A stretch of 64,000 nt of DNA from Neolentinus lepideus HHB14362 ss-1 (Eukaryota > Basidiomycota > Agaricomycetes > Gloeophyllales > Gloeophyllaceae). Numbering within the stretch: the stretch's first letter is position 1; the number at the start of each line of letters is the position of its first letter. Of this stretch, positions 21,059 to 32,402 are shown piece by piece. The stretch is taken from positions 184,013-248,012 of the forward strand of contig KV425585.1 of the NCBI GenBank assembly GCA_001632425.1, read 5' to 3'. The translations under genes were made by a program, and so were the position numbers. The notes beneath the pieces were generated by a model. The model saw nothing but the letters and a program-made list of their open reading frames with translations. It had not been told where the DNA came from and made no database searches.

Positions 21059-24058
21059 ATGCGGCTCTCTTTATCTATGCTTGGGCTCGCCGCGCAGGTG
21101 CCTTTCCAGCAACCTGCGCAACCATCCCCAAGCTCAAGTGAGATGAGCAGCGGCACGAGCGCGAGTATCAGCCCTGTCCCGCCTCCTGACTTCAGCTTCA
21201 AGGAGGGGGCGGATATGTTCACGCCGAAGGATCTTGTTGAACTAGTTAGACCGGGCACTGCAACCGTTAATGAGGCTGGTGATCTCGTACTGATCCCAGT
21301 GAGCAAGTTCACGTTCGAGGAGAAGAAGTGAGTGGCAATGCACCCGTGGCACCGCATATTGTAGCTAAATGTATATGGTTACAACCACGTAGAGATAACA
21401 AGTCCATCGTCATTGCTCCGGTAGATTCGGCAGTGCAACCCCTTCAGATCCCATTGGCAAACGGCGGTACTGCATTCTGGTTAGATTCGCGCACAGTGGG
21501 GCATGTTGTCTCCCCCGGGGAAGGCAAGAATCAGGAGCTTTACGCCATCTCTGTCAAGTTCGAGACCGAATCGAGCATCCTGTCCACGCCCATACCACCC
21601 ATCCTTATTGGCGAATTCCCTACCTCTACATCCGCAAACTTCCAATATTCTCCCAAGTCAGGTGTACTGATCTTCTCCGACTATGTCTACGGGGATGGCC
21701 AACTCGAAACCGTGAAGGCACAAGATGAGGCTTGGGAGAATCGAGGAAACACCGCCTTGGTTTACGACAACACCTACGAGAGACATTGGGACAGATGGAC
21801 TGGACCCAAGCAGTCGTCTTTGTTCACAGTCTCGTTGTACTCGAGCCCCGGGAATGAATGGCTTATGGGAAGGACTTTCTTGAACATCTTGAATGGCACT
21901 GGTCATGTATGTTCCTACTATACTGCTTACGTTCACGGCTGAATCTGTTCTACCCAAGCACGTTCCAGTAGAACCATTTGGCGGTACGGAAGATTTTGAT
22001 CTGGGTCCGACACACGTGGTATATACTACGATCGATCCTGCGCTATCGGAAGCCTGGCATACAAAGCAAAATGTATGTGCTGTCTACTTGCGTAGAAGAG
22101 ACATGCTAATGAGATACCAAACAGATCTACATAGTACCCATCTCTGGGGCGGAGAAGCCTCGGGAATTGACTTCCGGAAAGCAAGGTGCTACCCATAGTC
22201 CCGTGTGGTCCAAGCAAGGGGACAAGGTGGCCTGGTTGGAGCTTGACAAGGACGGCTATGAAGCTGACAGGTAGGTACCACCATCTCCGTTCCCCCACGT
22301 CAGAAGCAAATAGACACATTCAGGTCGAAACTCGTCGTTTATGACCTGAAGAAAGATGTCCGGTTTACGATCACCCAACACTGGGACCGGTCGCCTAGTT
22401 CTATTGTGGTGTGTACATGTTCGGATATTTGGGTGCCACTCAAGAGCAGGCGATAAATGTTTTCCTCAGTTCTCCAACTCTGGAAAATCAATTATCTGCA
22501 CCGCAGGTGACATGGCGAAGATCAAGGTCTTCATACTCCCTGTACCTCCTACCCCATCGGAATCCACGACGCATCCCTCGCTGGCTTCTCAGTACACCAA
22601 AGACCCCGTGCCCCTCACCGACAGCGGCAGCGCCGGTGGAATTCAGGTCGCAGGCGACGGGAAGCTCATATTCACTCGTAGCAGCCTAACTGGCCCCAAT
22701 GACGTCTGGGCCATCAAGAAAAATCTGGATAAGCTGGAAGATGCACTGCACCTGCCTAACACTACTACTGCGGGCATCGCCAAGGGCGAGCAGATTACGA
22801 GGTTCACGGCGGAGGCACTGGAGGGCAAAGCGCTGCACCCTGGGACGGAGTTCTACTTTGAGGGGGCTGAGGGGAAGACGGTGCAGGGGTGGATTTTGTC
22901 GCCGCCTGAGTTCCGGAAGGGCGTGGATGAGAAGAAGTGGCCGGTAGTTATGATGATTCATGGGGGACCGCAGGGGGCTTGGGAGGACGAGTGGAGTACG
23001 CGGTGGAATCCGAATGGTAAGTATACATCTCGTCCCATTCCTTGGGTGGAGTTGACAGCTAAGAGGGGAAATTTTGCTAGTGTTTGCCAGTCAAGGATAC
23101 GTTGTTATTGCGATGAACCCCACTGGTTCCACGTCATTTGGTCAAAGTGAGACCCCTAGATCATATTTTCTTTGCCAGTGCCTTGAACTCAATGCACCAT
23201 TCATACAGACTTCGTCGATGCCATCACGGAAGATTGGGGTGGAAAACCATTCGTCGACATGCAGAAAGGATACAAATACGTATTGGAGCATTATCCGGAG
23301 GCGAGTACTTGCAGTAATTGCAGTACCGGTGTCAGGTCTGATCTATGTTGCTATAAGATTGATCCTGACAGGGCTGTCGCTGCCGGAGCTAGCTGGGGAG
23401 GCTACGCGATCAAGTCAGTGCGACATTCCGCCCCAGAACTTCCCGTACGTCGAACGTGCTAACGCTTTATGCATAGCTGGATTCAAGGACATCCCGAGTA
23501 TGGCTTTGGATTCAAAGCGCTCGTATGCCATGACGGCGTCTTCGATTCCATCTACAACGGATACTCCACTGATGAGTTGTTCTTTGTGAGTATTCTTCCC
23601 AACGCGACCGTCATTTTTTTCTGACTTTGTTTTCCCAGTTCAACCATGATTGGGGCAGTGCGCCATACGAACCTAGGGCGAGGGAGCTTGCTGCCAAATT
23701 CAGCCCTGTGAATTTTGTTCACAAATGGTCCACTCCACAGTTAACCATCCACGGCAGTAAGGATTACAGGTTGCCGGAGACGGACGGTATCGGTGCTTTC
23801 CATGCTTTGCAGCAGTAAGCATGACTAACTGCGTGAAGGTGACAACTGACTTATATTCTTTCCTGATTTACAGGAGAGGCGTCCCGAGCCGGCTGGTCAT
23901 ATTCCCGGATGAGAACCACTGGGTCATGAACCATGGTAATAGGTACGCATATATCAACGCAAAGTGGTGATAGCCTCACTGATATGCATTGATGTAGCTT
24001 GAAGTGGCATTACGAGATCTTCCGGTGGTTCGACAAGTATGTCGGTAAGAAGGATTGA
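21059..24058 (+). CDS. Dipeptidyl-peptidase V-type serine peptidase (family S9)
   Basis: A prolyl-oligopeptidase-family peptidase with an N-terminal beta-propeller and a C-terminal alpha/beta hydrolase, about 700 residues over about 12 exons. The N-terminus MRLSLSMLGLAAQVPFQQP is a weak secretion signal. Propeller segments include DMFTPKDLVELVRPGTATVN, NTYERHWDRWTGPKQSSLF and HSPVWSKQGDKVAWLELDKD. The hydrolase part shows WPVVMMIHGGPQGAWEDEWS (oxyanion region), FASQGYVVIAMNPTGSTSFG, the nucleophile in AAGASWGGYA (GxSxGG), the Asp region TIHGSKDYRLPETDG, and the His in FPDENHWVMNHGN. All three catalytic residues are present, so it should be active. The GASWGG and DENHWV motifs and the overall layout match fungal secreted DPP5. 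Ends GKKD at 24058. Confidence 0.92.
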
Positions 24059-24386
24059 GAAGTAAAATAAAGAGGTGTCGACAATCTATGAGGAGAATCC
24101 AGTCAAGGGACCTGTCCCAGTGTCTCATACACATGTATATTTGTATTCCTGTCAAACGTAAGAGTCGAATACCGGCATACGGTGCACTTGCCACACGTCG
24201 CCACACATTGCAAAACAACCACCGCAACGCGTCAACAAACGCGCTTATTGACTAATTTAGGACGCGACGCGACGTTGGGTTCCTCACTTTGCTGTCGACG
24301 CCAATTATCCCCGGCCTCCCCTCAACCATCCTTGCAAGACTGAAGACTCGACTGCCTCCATTACTACCTCCTGCAGCTGCCTATCG
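24059..24386. promoter_or_regulatory. Intergenic, promoter region of Rif1-like gene A
   Basis: About 330 bp containing the DPP5 3' end and the promoter of the next gene. It has ACGCGTCAAC/ACGCGACGCG-type CG-rich words about 100-160 bp before the ATG, reminiscent of MluI cell-cycle-box-like sites (ACGCG). This is only a word match. Confidence 0.35.
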
Positions 24387-27300
24387 ATGAGTCTACTTAC
24401 ACCACCCGCCACATCTCACCGCGACAAGGAAAACCGGCCACCGTCGGACTTGCTTCGTTGTCGCGTCGCATGGTCTCAGCAAAATCAATATCACTCAGTC
24501 CCCTCCAGTCCTGAACCTTACTCTGCGCCGGCCATCTTGCACAAGAATCCTTTCAAGTCGATCCTGAAGAAGTCGTCACAGCCTATCCTCCCCTTCCAGA
24601 ATGAGGATGTGCGAGAGCCGACACCGGTTCCTGAGGAGCCTATGAAGAATGCCGTGTATCTTCAGTCTGCAGTCTCGAAAATCATTGCCGTGGCTTCGTC
24701 TATGCGCGATATTATCGAAGGATACTCCTTGCTCGGCGCGCGCCTTCGTGATCACGTCGACGACGATGCTTTCCGCGCCAGCCAATGTCCGCTGCTCCAG
24801 CCTGTCAGGGACAATCAGGATGCAATAGCAGAGGCAGTCGTCAGAGATCTTGGTCGAGCTCTGGTACACCCCCCTACTATAGAGACAACGCAGACCCAGC
24901 CTGAACCTAAACGAATGTTTGGTCTGCCATCACCAAAACCAAGCCCGAAGAAGAAGAAAAGCATGACTGAGGAGCAAGTTACATACGCTCGAGATCTCGG
25001 GACGACGTGTCATGCGGTTATAAGATTTCTTGCTGTTATTTGGGTCAAACCAGCCGTGTACTCGCTTTTCACTGGTATGATTTCCCTCAATATGCCTCCT
25101 CATGTACTAATGTTTTTTGGTACAGAACGCCAGCTCAGTGATATGCTCACGGCTCTCCTGGCTATCCCATTGGAACCTGTGCTGCCTACTCCCAACGCAC
25201 GCAAGACATGCGCCTTGGCAATCTGGTTGATTCAAGTGCAGCGGTTACCAGAAGAAATTCTGTATCCTGCCAAGGATAGGATCGCATATGCGATTCAACG
25301 AGGCATAGATGGCGAACTCGGAAAGGAGGGGAAGAAGGGCTCGGTGAATGACGGCTACAAGGCATGCCAGCCGAGTTCACACCTTGGAGAATAACACTAA
25401 TTTTTCTTCCAGGCCATCCATGATCTATCTATCCATCTTCCCTCGGTGTTCATCCCCGCCTTCACGGATTTACTCCCGTCTATATTCGCTGGCCTCTTGG
25501 GGCCAACAGTTACTATGCGTGCTCAGGCTTGCAACGCACTCGGCGGGTTTGTCCGTGGTTGTTCTAGCTTACCGCGTCTGCCTATCCACGCAAGGATATC
25601 AGCCATCGCTCAGGACTTCTTGACGACACCCTCTGCTCCTCTCCGGAAATCGCCTTCTCCTAGTAAGCTTCCTCCTGAATCTGCGATCGTGCGGACCTTG
25701 CGAACAACGCTGAACGCCACCGAGCCCGCTCATGCCGCTCAAGGGCCTGTCTGGGCACTGTGTGTGCTGGCTAGCATGATTGTCCTCCTTGGACCAGCTC
25801 TCAGCACGGACGTACAGCTTTTCAGGATAGTTTCTGCTATGCTGTCACTAGCCCTCCGACACAAGAAAAGCTCCATTCGGGCTCTTTTGTGCGCGGTCTG
25901 GCCGTGCATGACTCATGCCTTTTTCCAGCCTCCGTTGATCGAAGAATCTGACGACAGTCAAAGCAATTCGGACGCAGAAGACGGACAGTTCGAGGAAGAC
26001 ATAGCCGATAACAGCAAGAACAGAGAGGCGCTGTGGAAACTGGTTAAGAACATGGTAGACATGGGTGCTGGCGCTGCGACAATTGCGACGGTGCTTATCG
26101 CTGACGAGGAAGATGACGTGAGGTATACGCGAGTCTTGACAGTGCTGAACCAGATGGTACACAAGGGAGGTTTGCCCTGTGGCCATGCAATCGAAGTCCT
26201 TCAACGTCTTGTCAGCTTGGGCCAGGCTTCGGACGATTATGACCTAGTCAAGTTGCTCAGTCCTGGGCTCTTCTCTTGTCTAGGAGGCCTTCTTGCAGCA
26301 GACTGGAAGTCGGTTGTCAATGCTGTGAAGCCTCTGTTCGACGATCTTCCCAAGATCGATGCGATACGGCCCCTCACCAAGGAGGAGCTTGGCGATGGAC
26401 GGTTATTCCAGGGTCTTATGGACGTTTGGAAAGTCGCTCTACTGCATGTGGAAATTTCTGGGGATCAGAACAAGGTTCCGGTGCGTGGTTCGCGGGCTAT
26501 TCATACCTTTTACTTACGCCCTGCGCGTTAGGGCGATATTGCCTCTGCCTGGACGGGTCTCTTGCAGGCCAAGGTCTCGATTACGCAAGGTAAATATTAT
26601 CATATTTTGCAAATTCTTGGGCCTCAGCTCACACGCTCGCCTCTCGGAAGATGATGGAGACCATGACGGTCTCTTGGAGCTTGCTGAGAGTGTCGTGCAA
26701 GTCCTCGTGGAGATCCTTAGAGACACCGAAATTGATTTTACTGCTCGCCCGGCAATGTCGAAGAGCTCTCCGCTTTCCATTGAACTGCCGAGAGTGCTCG
26801 TAAAGTCCAATCGCTCCAGGGCCGCATTGCGGATATTCGTCGTTCGCAATCTCTGGATGGCTTTCCGGTCGATGCTTCCTCCAGAGGACTTATCTGCCGC
26901 GGCAGGACAGCTCGCTGCTTGCCTGAGGCAGGATCGCCCCCAAATTATGGGAGACACGAAGGCCGGTGCTGTTGATGAAGGCGCTTGGTCGGAGTGGGCT
27001 ATTTTGTGCGCTCAGACGTTGTCTGTGTGTGATGTGGATGACTTGAAAGCATTCTGGGCGCACGTATCTGAAGTATGTCCGACCTCCTGGCCAGCGGGGG
27101 CACGGAGTCTTGTCTGGGATGACTTCACGAGCGAGTGGTTCTCTGATAAGAGCAACACTCGGGAAAGTGCCATGGTTCTGCTCAGCGTACCGTTCACGTA
27201 GGCTCCCATTTTCTGGTTGATGAACATTTAACTGATGTTGCTCCGCAGCTCCTCTACTCCCTGGGACATGGATGAATCAGAACTCCGTCAGTGGCATCAG

Positions 27301-29372
27301 TGTTGCCTGTCTGGTGCCAGCGACATGGCGTACGACGCAGGAGAAGACTATATGGTAGTCCTGAATGATGTGGTCGATGTCATCTCCAGGGCGCACTGGA
27401 GCCTTATGACTTCTACGACTTCGCCAGCTCGGATTGCTGATATCCTCTTACAAAGCTTCGGGTCGAGTGACGCTACCGAGGTTCCATACAGGCTTTTTGA
27501 ATTTGTCAATGACACTCTCCTCACCTCCTATCCACCGGAACCCCGGAACAAAGTCGTCTGCACTTGGTTGATCCGGACATTCGTACGATCCGTCGAAGAA
27601 TGTCAGAGTGGCCTCCTGGTAGACATGCTTGAAGCAACTGCTGACGGCCTTGCGCTGTGGATCGCAGATGAACATGGGGTGTTCACACAAGACGAATATG
27701 CCTTGGATGTATGTAATAGTTCGCTGCTTATCTGGATATCTGCTAATCGTCTGTCTTATTTTTTTTGTCTCGTCAGCTCCTGCCACTCTATCAGACTATC
27801 ATGATGACTATCGGCATGCTCCCCCCTTCGGCTGACATCCTGGACAGATTATCGCCTATCATCCACGCGCCCTTCCTCGCCAGTAGTGACCGAACATCTC
27901 CTACCACTCAGGCTTTCTCGGAGTTCTGGCAGGCTAATTACTCTCAACTCCCGAACCCTGAAGACGGCTGGCCGGCACTGATCCAGCACTGCGTAGTCGC
28001 TGCTGGGCTTCGCAGTGGCGGGTCAGCAGAAGGAGTCGCCAGAAGCCAAGACGTTGATGCTGATGACGGCTATGATGCCGATACCTCCTTGAACGTAGAG
28101 GCAGAGACATCTTCCGAATCAAAGCCAGAAGACGAGGATGACGAGGATGACGAGCCTCTGACATTCCCTGATAGTGATGAAGAAGAGGTTCGGGGTTCAC
28201 TTCTAACCGACGTAATTGTATCTCCTTCGCCACATTCTTCGCCCGCAGTAGAAGCTCTGAAACCCCGGATACTGTCTTCTATGACCCCTGTGAAGTGGAC
28301 GGCCGTTTCTACACCCTCTGCGCCGGTGAAAGATAGGGACTCTGGACCTGAGCCGACGACTCCTCCCTTGACTATCTTCTCCCGCCAGTCTAGAGCGGAA
28401 TCGAGAATGCTATGTGATTCGCCCAGAACGCCTACGAACCCCAGGGTGCTGACCGAAACACCCACTCGCGCGGTTTCCGCTCAATCCTTCTACGCCTCCT
28501 CTCCGTCCAAGCGCAAAGCAAATAAGGAGAATGTCTCCCCCGCTATTGCCGCCGTCGCGTCAGAATCTAAGGAGAAATCGCTTGGCAAACGGCGGCGAGT
28601 GGATGACACAGATAAAACTGATGAAGTCGATGCATTCACGAAGGCCATGAGGACAAAGAGAGGCAGATTGTCTCTGTCACCTATCAAATACCCGCTGCCG
28701 GTCGCAGAGAGGATGCAAAGACGGACGTCTTCTGTCGGGTCCATGCCCGAGCCGGGGTCGTCTTCTTCACAGTGTGGAAGCACTCTCTGTCAAACTGTTG
28801 CCACCGCAGACGACGACGATCCCTTCGCCATCTGTGAAGACAGTGTAACGACAACGGCCTCTGGCATATCTCGCTCGTCTACGTTGGCCACTCCTGCCAC
28901 CCCTCTGCCACGAAGGTCCAGAGTTGTCCTGGATGCTGTGGAGATACCAGTTTTCCACTTCCACAAGGACAACTGGACGGACATGAGTCCCCTCTCGGAT
29001 GCCAAGAAGAGAAAGCGAGGATTGTCGCAGTCGCTAAGTTTTGGCAGCGTTGCCGTACCTAGGAATGACGTTAGGACTAGCGCTGATTCCTTACGGAGCA
29101 AGAGACGAAAGTCTGTCCAGATAGTTGATTCAACCTCCGCCCCGGAATCCGATGACCTGCCTCGGTCATCCTCGTACTTGAGTCAAGTCACTCCTGGCCA
29201 TGTTATTTCTCCCGCTCTGCGAAGGAAAGACATTTTCATGGTGAATGACGACCTGCTTGACGATGACTCTGACATGGGGAGTAGTCCAATCAGGGCTCAC
29301 ACGGGTCGCAAGCAGCTCAAACACGGATCCAACGGGAGCGGGGAGAAATCATCTTTACTCGCTATTTCTTGA
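24387..29372 (+). CDS. Rif1-like protein, copy A (telomere/replication-timing factor)
   Basis: Rif1 recruits PP1 phosphatase to control replication origins and caps telomeres. The protein starts MSLLTPPATSHRDKENRPPS and soon shows LRCRVAWS (an RVxW/F-type motif) and PFKSILKK (a SILK motif), both PP1-docking-like and both N-terminal as in yeast Rif1. A long alpha-helical, HEAT-like N-terminal region follows, including AVYLQSAVSKIIAVASSMRD, TYARDLGTTCHAVIRFLAVI and PSVFIPAFTDLLPSIFAGLL. The C-terminal third is disordered and phospho-site-rich, with KRKANKENVSPA, SLGKRRRVDD and a long acidic run near 28.1 kb. About nine short introns; the one at 25362..25412 uses a GC donor. The full protein is about 1,500 residues. 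A divergent paralogue lies at 46568..51294. Family call rests on the N-terminal helical region, the PP1 motifs and the architecture. Confidence 0.75.
25362..25412 (+). other. GC-AG intron in Rif1-like gene A
   Basis: Reading AAG before the intron and GCC ATC CAT after it restores GYK-AIHDLSIHLPSVF. The donor is GCATGC rather than GT; the acceptor is TTCTTCCAG. The nearest GT donor would put a stop in frame. The 51-bp length is typical of this genome. The paralogue has a GT donor at the same position. Confidence 0.75.
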
Positions 29373-29842
29373 ACGTATCGTTATCGCTAATATGGATTAC
29401 GCTTCTGTTCTTCACGTTTGTTTGATTATCTTCGTTTTGTTCAAGTTCGCATTTACATATCATTGTATCGGATATACAATATATCACCAGAATGTTCGCA
29501 TTGTATGGAAGGCCACATACATGTCTTGCAGCGCATATGAGGCCGCTTAAGCGTGGGACTCACCGCAGATCTAAGATCCTGTCGTCCGCCAATGGGTGTT
29601 GGAGAAAGCAGCTATATACAAGGCTCCAATAGACTGTTCAGTACTGCAGGGCATCCTCAAAGCTCCCAACGATGATATTCCCCTCTAACTTCCTGTCTGG
29701 TCTTGGCATTGCAGGTCTTTGGCCTCATCTCTAAGTGCGCTCACTCCAGGAAGATAAAAATGGCTTGATAGGTTATAGAAGCTTGTGCAATTATGGCACG
29801 TCGAATCTTCTCATACTTTCATGGTCTCCCATGTTCGCCAAA
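29373..29842. other. Intergenic, no gene seen
   Basis: About 470 bp downstream of Rif1-like gene A. AT-rich 3' UTR-like sequence, then the likely promoter of the DUF1275 gene. No credible reading frame. Confidence 0.4.
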
Positions 29843-29915
29843 ATGCAGCCCCCGTTATCTACGATAAGCGTCTATCCCTCGCTTTGTCCCCTACCTCTCT
29901 GCAAGCGCACGCAAC

Positions 29916-31088
29916 ATGACTGTAATAGCCCTGCCCACACTCCTTATACTTTCTGTCTTTTCTACATGCGGCCTTGTTCTCTTGTATTGTCACTACCTGT
30001 ACTTGACCTTGCACGCGAGAGAATCTCAGTCCCTGCTCTTGGAAGAAGGGAAGGAGAAAACTGTGCGGATAGAATCGACCACCCTGCACGACTTAAATAG
30101 ATATTTGATGAGGGACGTGCACCCGGAGCGGTCGAAGGTACTCCTGGCTTGCTATTGCTTCATGACCGGATTTATGTGAGCAAATTTCTGGATGTTGGTG
30201 GAACAGCGGGATTGACGTTCTGTCCAGTAACGCGGTCAGCTTCAACGCGATCTATGTCTGGTGCGGTTTCCAGACCGGCAATGCAGTGCAGGTCAGGATA
30301 AATTTACTGGACCAGATCACTGTGTGAATTACTATCTTTCCACAGCTTGCCCTGGCCGTAGCGCGTCCATTCCAGGGAGACGATACCTTCTACACTCCCG
30401 ACCGTCAGGCACTTACGTCTCTCTTGACGTTCATCTTCGGTGCCCTGCTCGCTCGCGTAGGAGATCGTGTGGGGTCGAAAGCCCGCGTATGGCTGTTCAT
30501 CGGTACCTTCGTCCAAGCACTCTTCACGATGGCTGCGGCTATATGTCTCTGGAAGAGCGGTGAAGGAAGCGTTGCGCTGGACCGCAGTAGCCTCGCGTGG
30601 ACGAAGCCTCTTACCTACGTTGCTCTCGGGTTTATGAGCGCTAGCTTGGGTCTGCAGGGCGGTATGGCCAAGCGGATCGATACCCAATTCGCTGCAACCT
30701 GTGAGTGTATGAACTTATGTCACCTGAATTGAGCTGACCTCGGCTCTTCTGTGCAGTGGTCATCACGACAATGTGGTGCGAGCTCATGGCAGACCCAAAA
30801 CTCCATCACATCCGCAGGTGGGTCTCCAGTCGAGAACACAAACTCGCAGTCATCGGTGCTCTCCTTCTGGGAGGTTTTACGGGAGGCGTATCCCTTACAG
30901 TCATAGGATCTGTCAGGACGCTCGGTCTAGGTGCCGGTCTGCGTGGCCTCATTGCCATAGGGTGGCTTTTTGTGCCCGACAAGGAGAAGAAGAGAACTTT
31001 CAGACCTCGCTTTCATAGCTTGTGCCTACGTCCGGAAGAGATGGCTGCCTTGGATAAAGAGACCATATGGTCTGCTAAAATCATATGA
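29916..31088 (+). CDS. DUF1275 (YoaK-like) multi-pass membrane protein
   Basis: A membrane protein of the DUF1275 family, widespread in fungi and bacteria, transport role suspected but not proven. The conserved part begins MRDVHPERSKVLLACYCFMT, then (after an intron) NAVSFNAIYVWCGFQTGNAV, a motif typical of the family, then LTSLLTFIFGALLARVGDRV, VWLFIGTFVQALFTMAAAIC, TYVALGFMSASLGLQGGMAK and TTMWCELMADPKLHHIRRWV, and a last pair of membrane segments LAVIGALLLGGFTGGVSLTV and GLRGLIAIGWLFVP. Six or more membrane spans. The start is uncertain: an ATG at 29916 gives a hydrophobic leader MTVIALPTLLILSVFSTCGL that is unusual for the family, and a start nearer 29843 with an extra intron is possible. 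Confidence 0.85.
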
Positions 31089-31196
31089 TTACCTTGCACA
31101 CCTTTTAGTCAAATATTGGATCTTGCGTTCGGCTGAAGCATCTTTGCGTGAGTGGTGATGTTGATGATTATATATGTACTGATCCGTTAATTATTA

Positions 31197-31267
31197 TCGG
31201 ATATGGTGTAATGGCTAACATTACCGCCTCTCACGCGGTAGCTCGGGGTTCGATTCCCCGTATCCGA
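31197..31267 (+). tRNA. tRNA-Glu (anticodon CUC), copy 1
   Basis: Cloverleaf seen directly: acceptor TCGGATA pairs with TATCCGA; the anticodon arm ACCGC-CTCTCAC-GCGGT has CTC at positions 34-36; the T arm CGGGG-TTCGATT-CCCCG is perfect. No intron. Identical to the copy at 54689..54759. A T-rich stretch follows about 10 bp downstream. The inverted-repeat element begins about 90 bp downstream. Confidence 0.97.
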
Positions 31268-31356
31268 AGTATTCTTCCTTTTCAATCCCGAGGGTAATTT
31301 ATTTTTTTCCAGCTGTGTGGTCGATACCTGGTTTGAATTACTACGCGATTTTCGAA

Positions 31357-31634
31357 ATATTTATTGCTGTTTTTGGAACGTAAGGTGCGGAGCGGCTTTT
31401 CGCATGCAAAACGGCCTCCTGAATAGAAAAATCTGTAGTGGCCTCCACAGTGCCTGTACATGCATAGAAATTTGTACACATTTTTTTATTATATCAAAGA
31501 AAATTCTGAGAATGAAAGAACAGGAAAAATCTCACTAGAAACAATTGCTGTGTGAGGGTGCCCCATTTCTACACCTTTCAGCCTGCAGAGGCCCTGTGCC
31601 TTAATGTATGAACCTGTTGTGCTCATGAGGACAT
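31357..31634 (+). repeat. Left arm of inverted repeat
   Basis: Inverted match to 32125..32402. At the outer end the left arm reads ATATTTATTGCTG where the reverse complement of the right arm reads ACGCGTTACTGCTG; apart from one missing base, every difference in this stretch is C to T or G to A, as if the left arm had been deaminated. Confidence 0.85.
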
Positions 31635-31997
31635 NNNNNNNNNNNNNNNNNNNNNNNNNNNNNNNNNNNNNNNNNNNNNNNNNNNNNNNNNNNNNNNNNN
31701 NNNNNNNNNNNNNNNNNNNNNNNNNNNNNNNNNNNNNNNNNNNNNNNNNNNNNNNNNNNNNNNNNNNNNNNNNNNNNNNNNNNNNNNNNNNNNNNNNNNN
31801 NNNNNNNNNNNNNNNNNNNNNNNNNNNNNNNNNNNNNNNNNNNNNNNNNNNNNNNNNNNNNNNNNNNNNNNNNNNNNNNNNNNNNNNNNNNNNNNNNNNN
31901 NNNNNNNNNNNNNNNNNNNNNNNNNNNNNNNNNNNNNNNNNNNNNNNNNNNNNNNNNNNNNNNNNNNNNNNNNNNNNNNNNNNNNNNNNNNNNNNNN
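31635..31997. other. Assembly gap (363 N)
   Basis: A run of N. The odd length suggests an estimated gap size. It sits at the centre of the inverted repeat, where hairpin structure commonly breaks sequencing and assembly. Open frames running through it are artefacts. Confidence 1.
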
Positions 31998-32124
31998 GTG
32001 AATATGAAGCTTGATTGGCTTTCTACAGTGCAGTAAAGTGAAATACCCTGTCATGGCTTTCAAAATACTGGAAGTGTGCTGCTCACCCTGGGATTTTTTT
32101 TAACAAGTTTCTAGACATACTCTC

Positions 32125-32402
32125 ATGTCCTCATGAGCACAACAGGTTATAAATTAAGGCACAGGACCTCTGCAGGCTGAAAGGTGTAGAAATGGGGCAC
32201 CCTCACACAGCAATTGTTTCTAGCAGGATTTTTCCTGTTCTTTCATTCTCAGAATTTTATTTGATATAATAAAAAAATGTGTACAAATTTCTACACATGT
32301 ACAGGCACTGTGGAGGCCACTACAGATTTTTCTATTCAGGAGGCCGTTTTGCGTGCGAAAAGCCGCGCTGCGCCTTACGTTCCAAAAACAGCAGTAACGC
32401 GT
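32125..32402 (-). repeat. Right arm of inverted repeat
   Basis: Reverse complement of the left arm. It keeps more CG dinucleotides (for example GCGCAGCGCGG versus GTGCGGAGCGG in the left arm; CGCACGC versus CGCATGC). Confidence 0.85.

Larger units (their letters stand above)
31357..32402. mobile_element. Long-inverted-repeat (foldback/MITE-like) element with assembly gap inside
   Basis: Left arm 31357..31634 and right arm 32125..32402 are inverted copies of each other, about 278 bp each and over 90% identical by eye, with a few single-base changes and one short indel. Shared landmarks (left orientation) are TGGAACGTAAGG, AACGGCCTCCTGAATAGAAA, CAGTGCCTGTACATG, GGGTGCCCCATTTCTACACC and CTGTTGTGCTCATGAGGACA. 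Between them are the N gap and 127 bp of unique right-hand sequence (31998..32124) whose partner would fall in the gap, so the true arms may be longer. No transposase is visible. No target-site duplication could be recognised. It lies 90 bp from a tRNA gene. Confidence 0.8.

Noticed and set aside
31604..32063. Open frames spanning the N run
   Set aside because: They exist only because N bases do not create stops; artefact of the gap.
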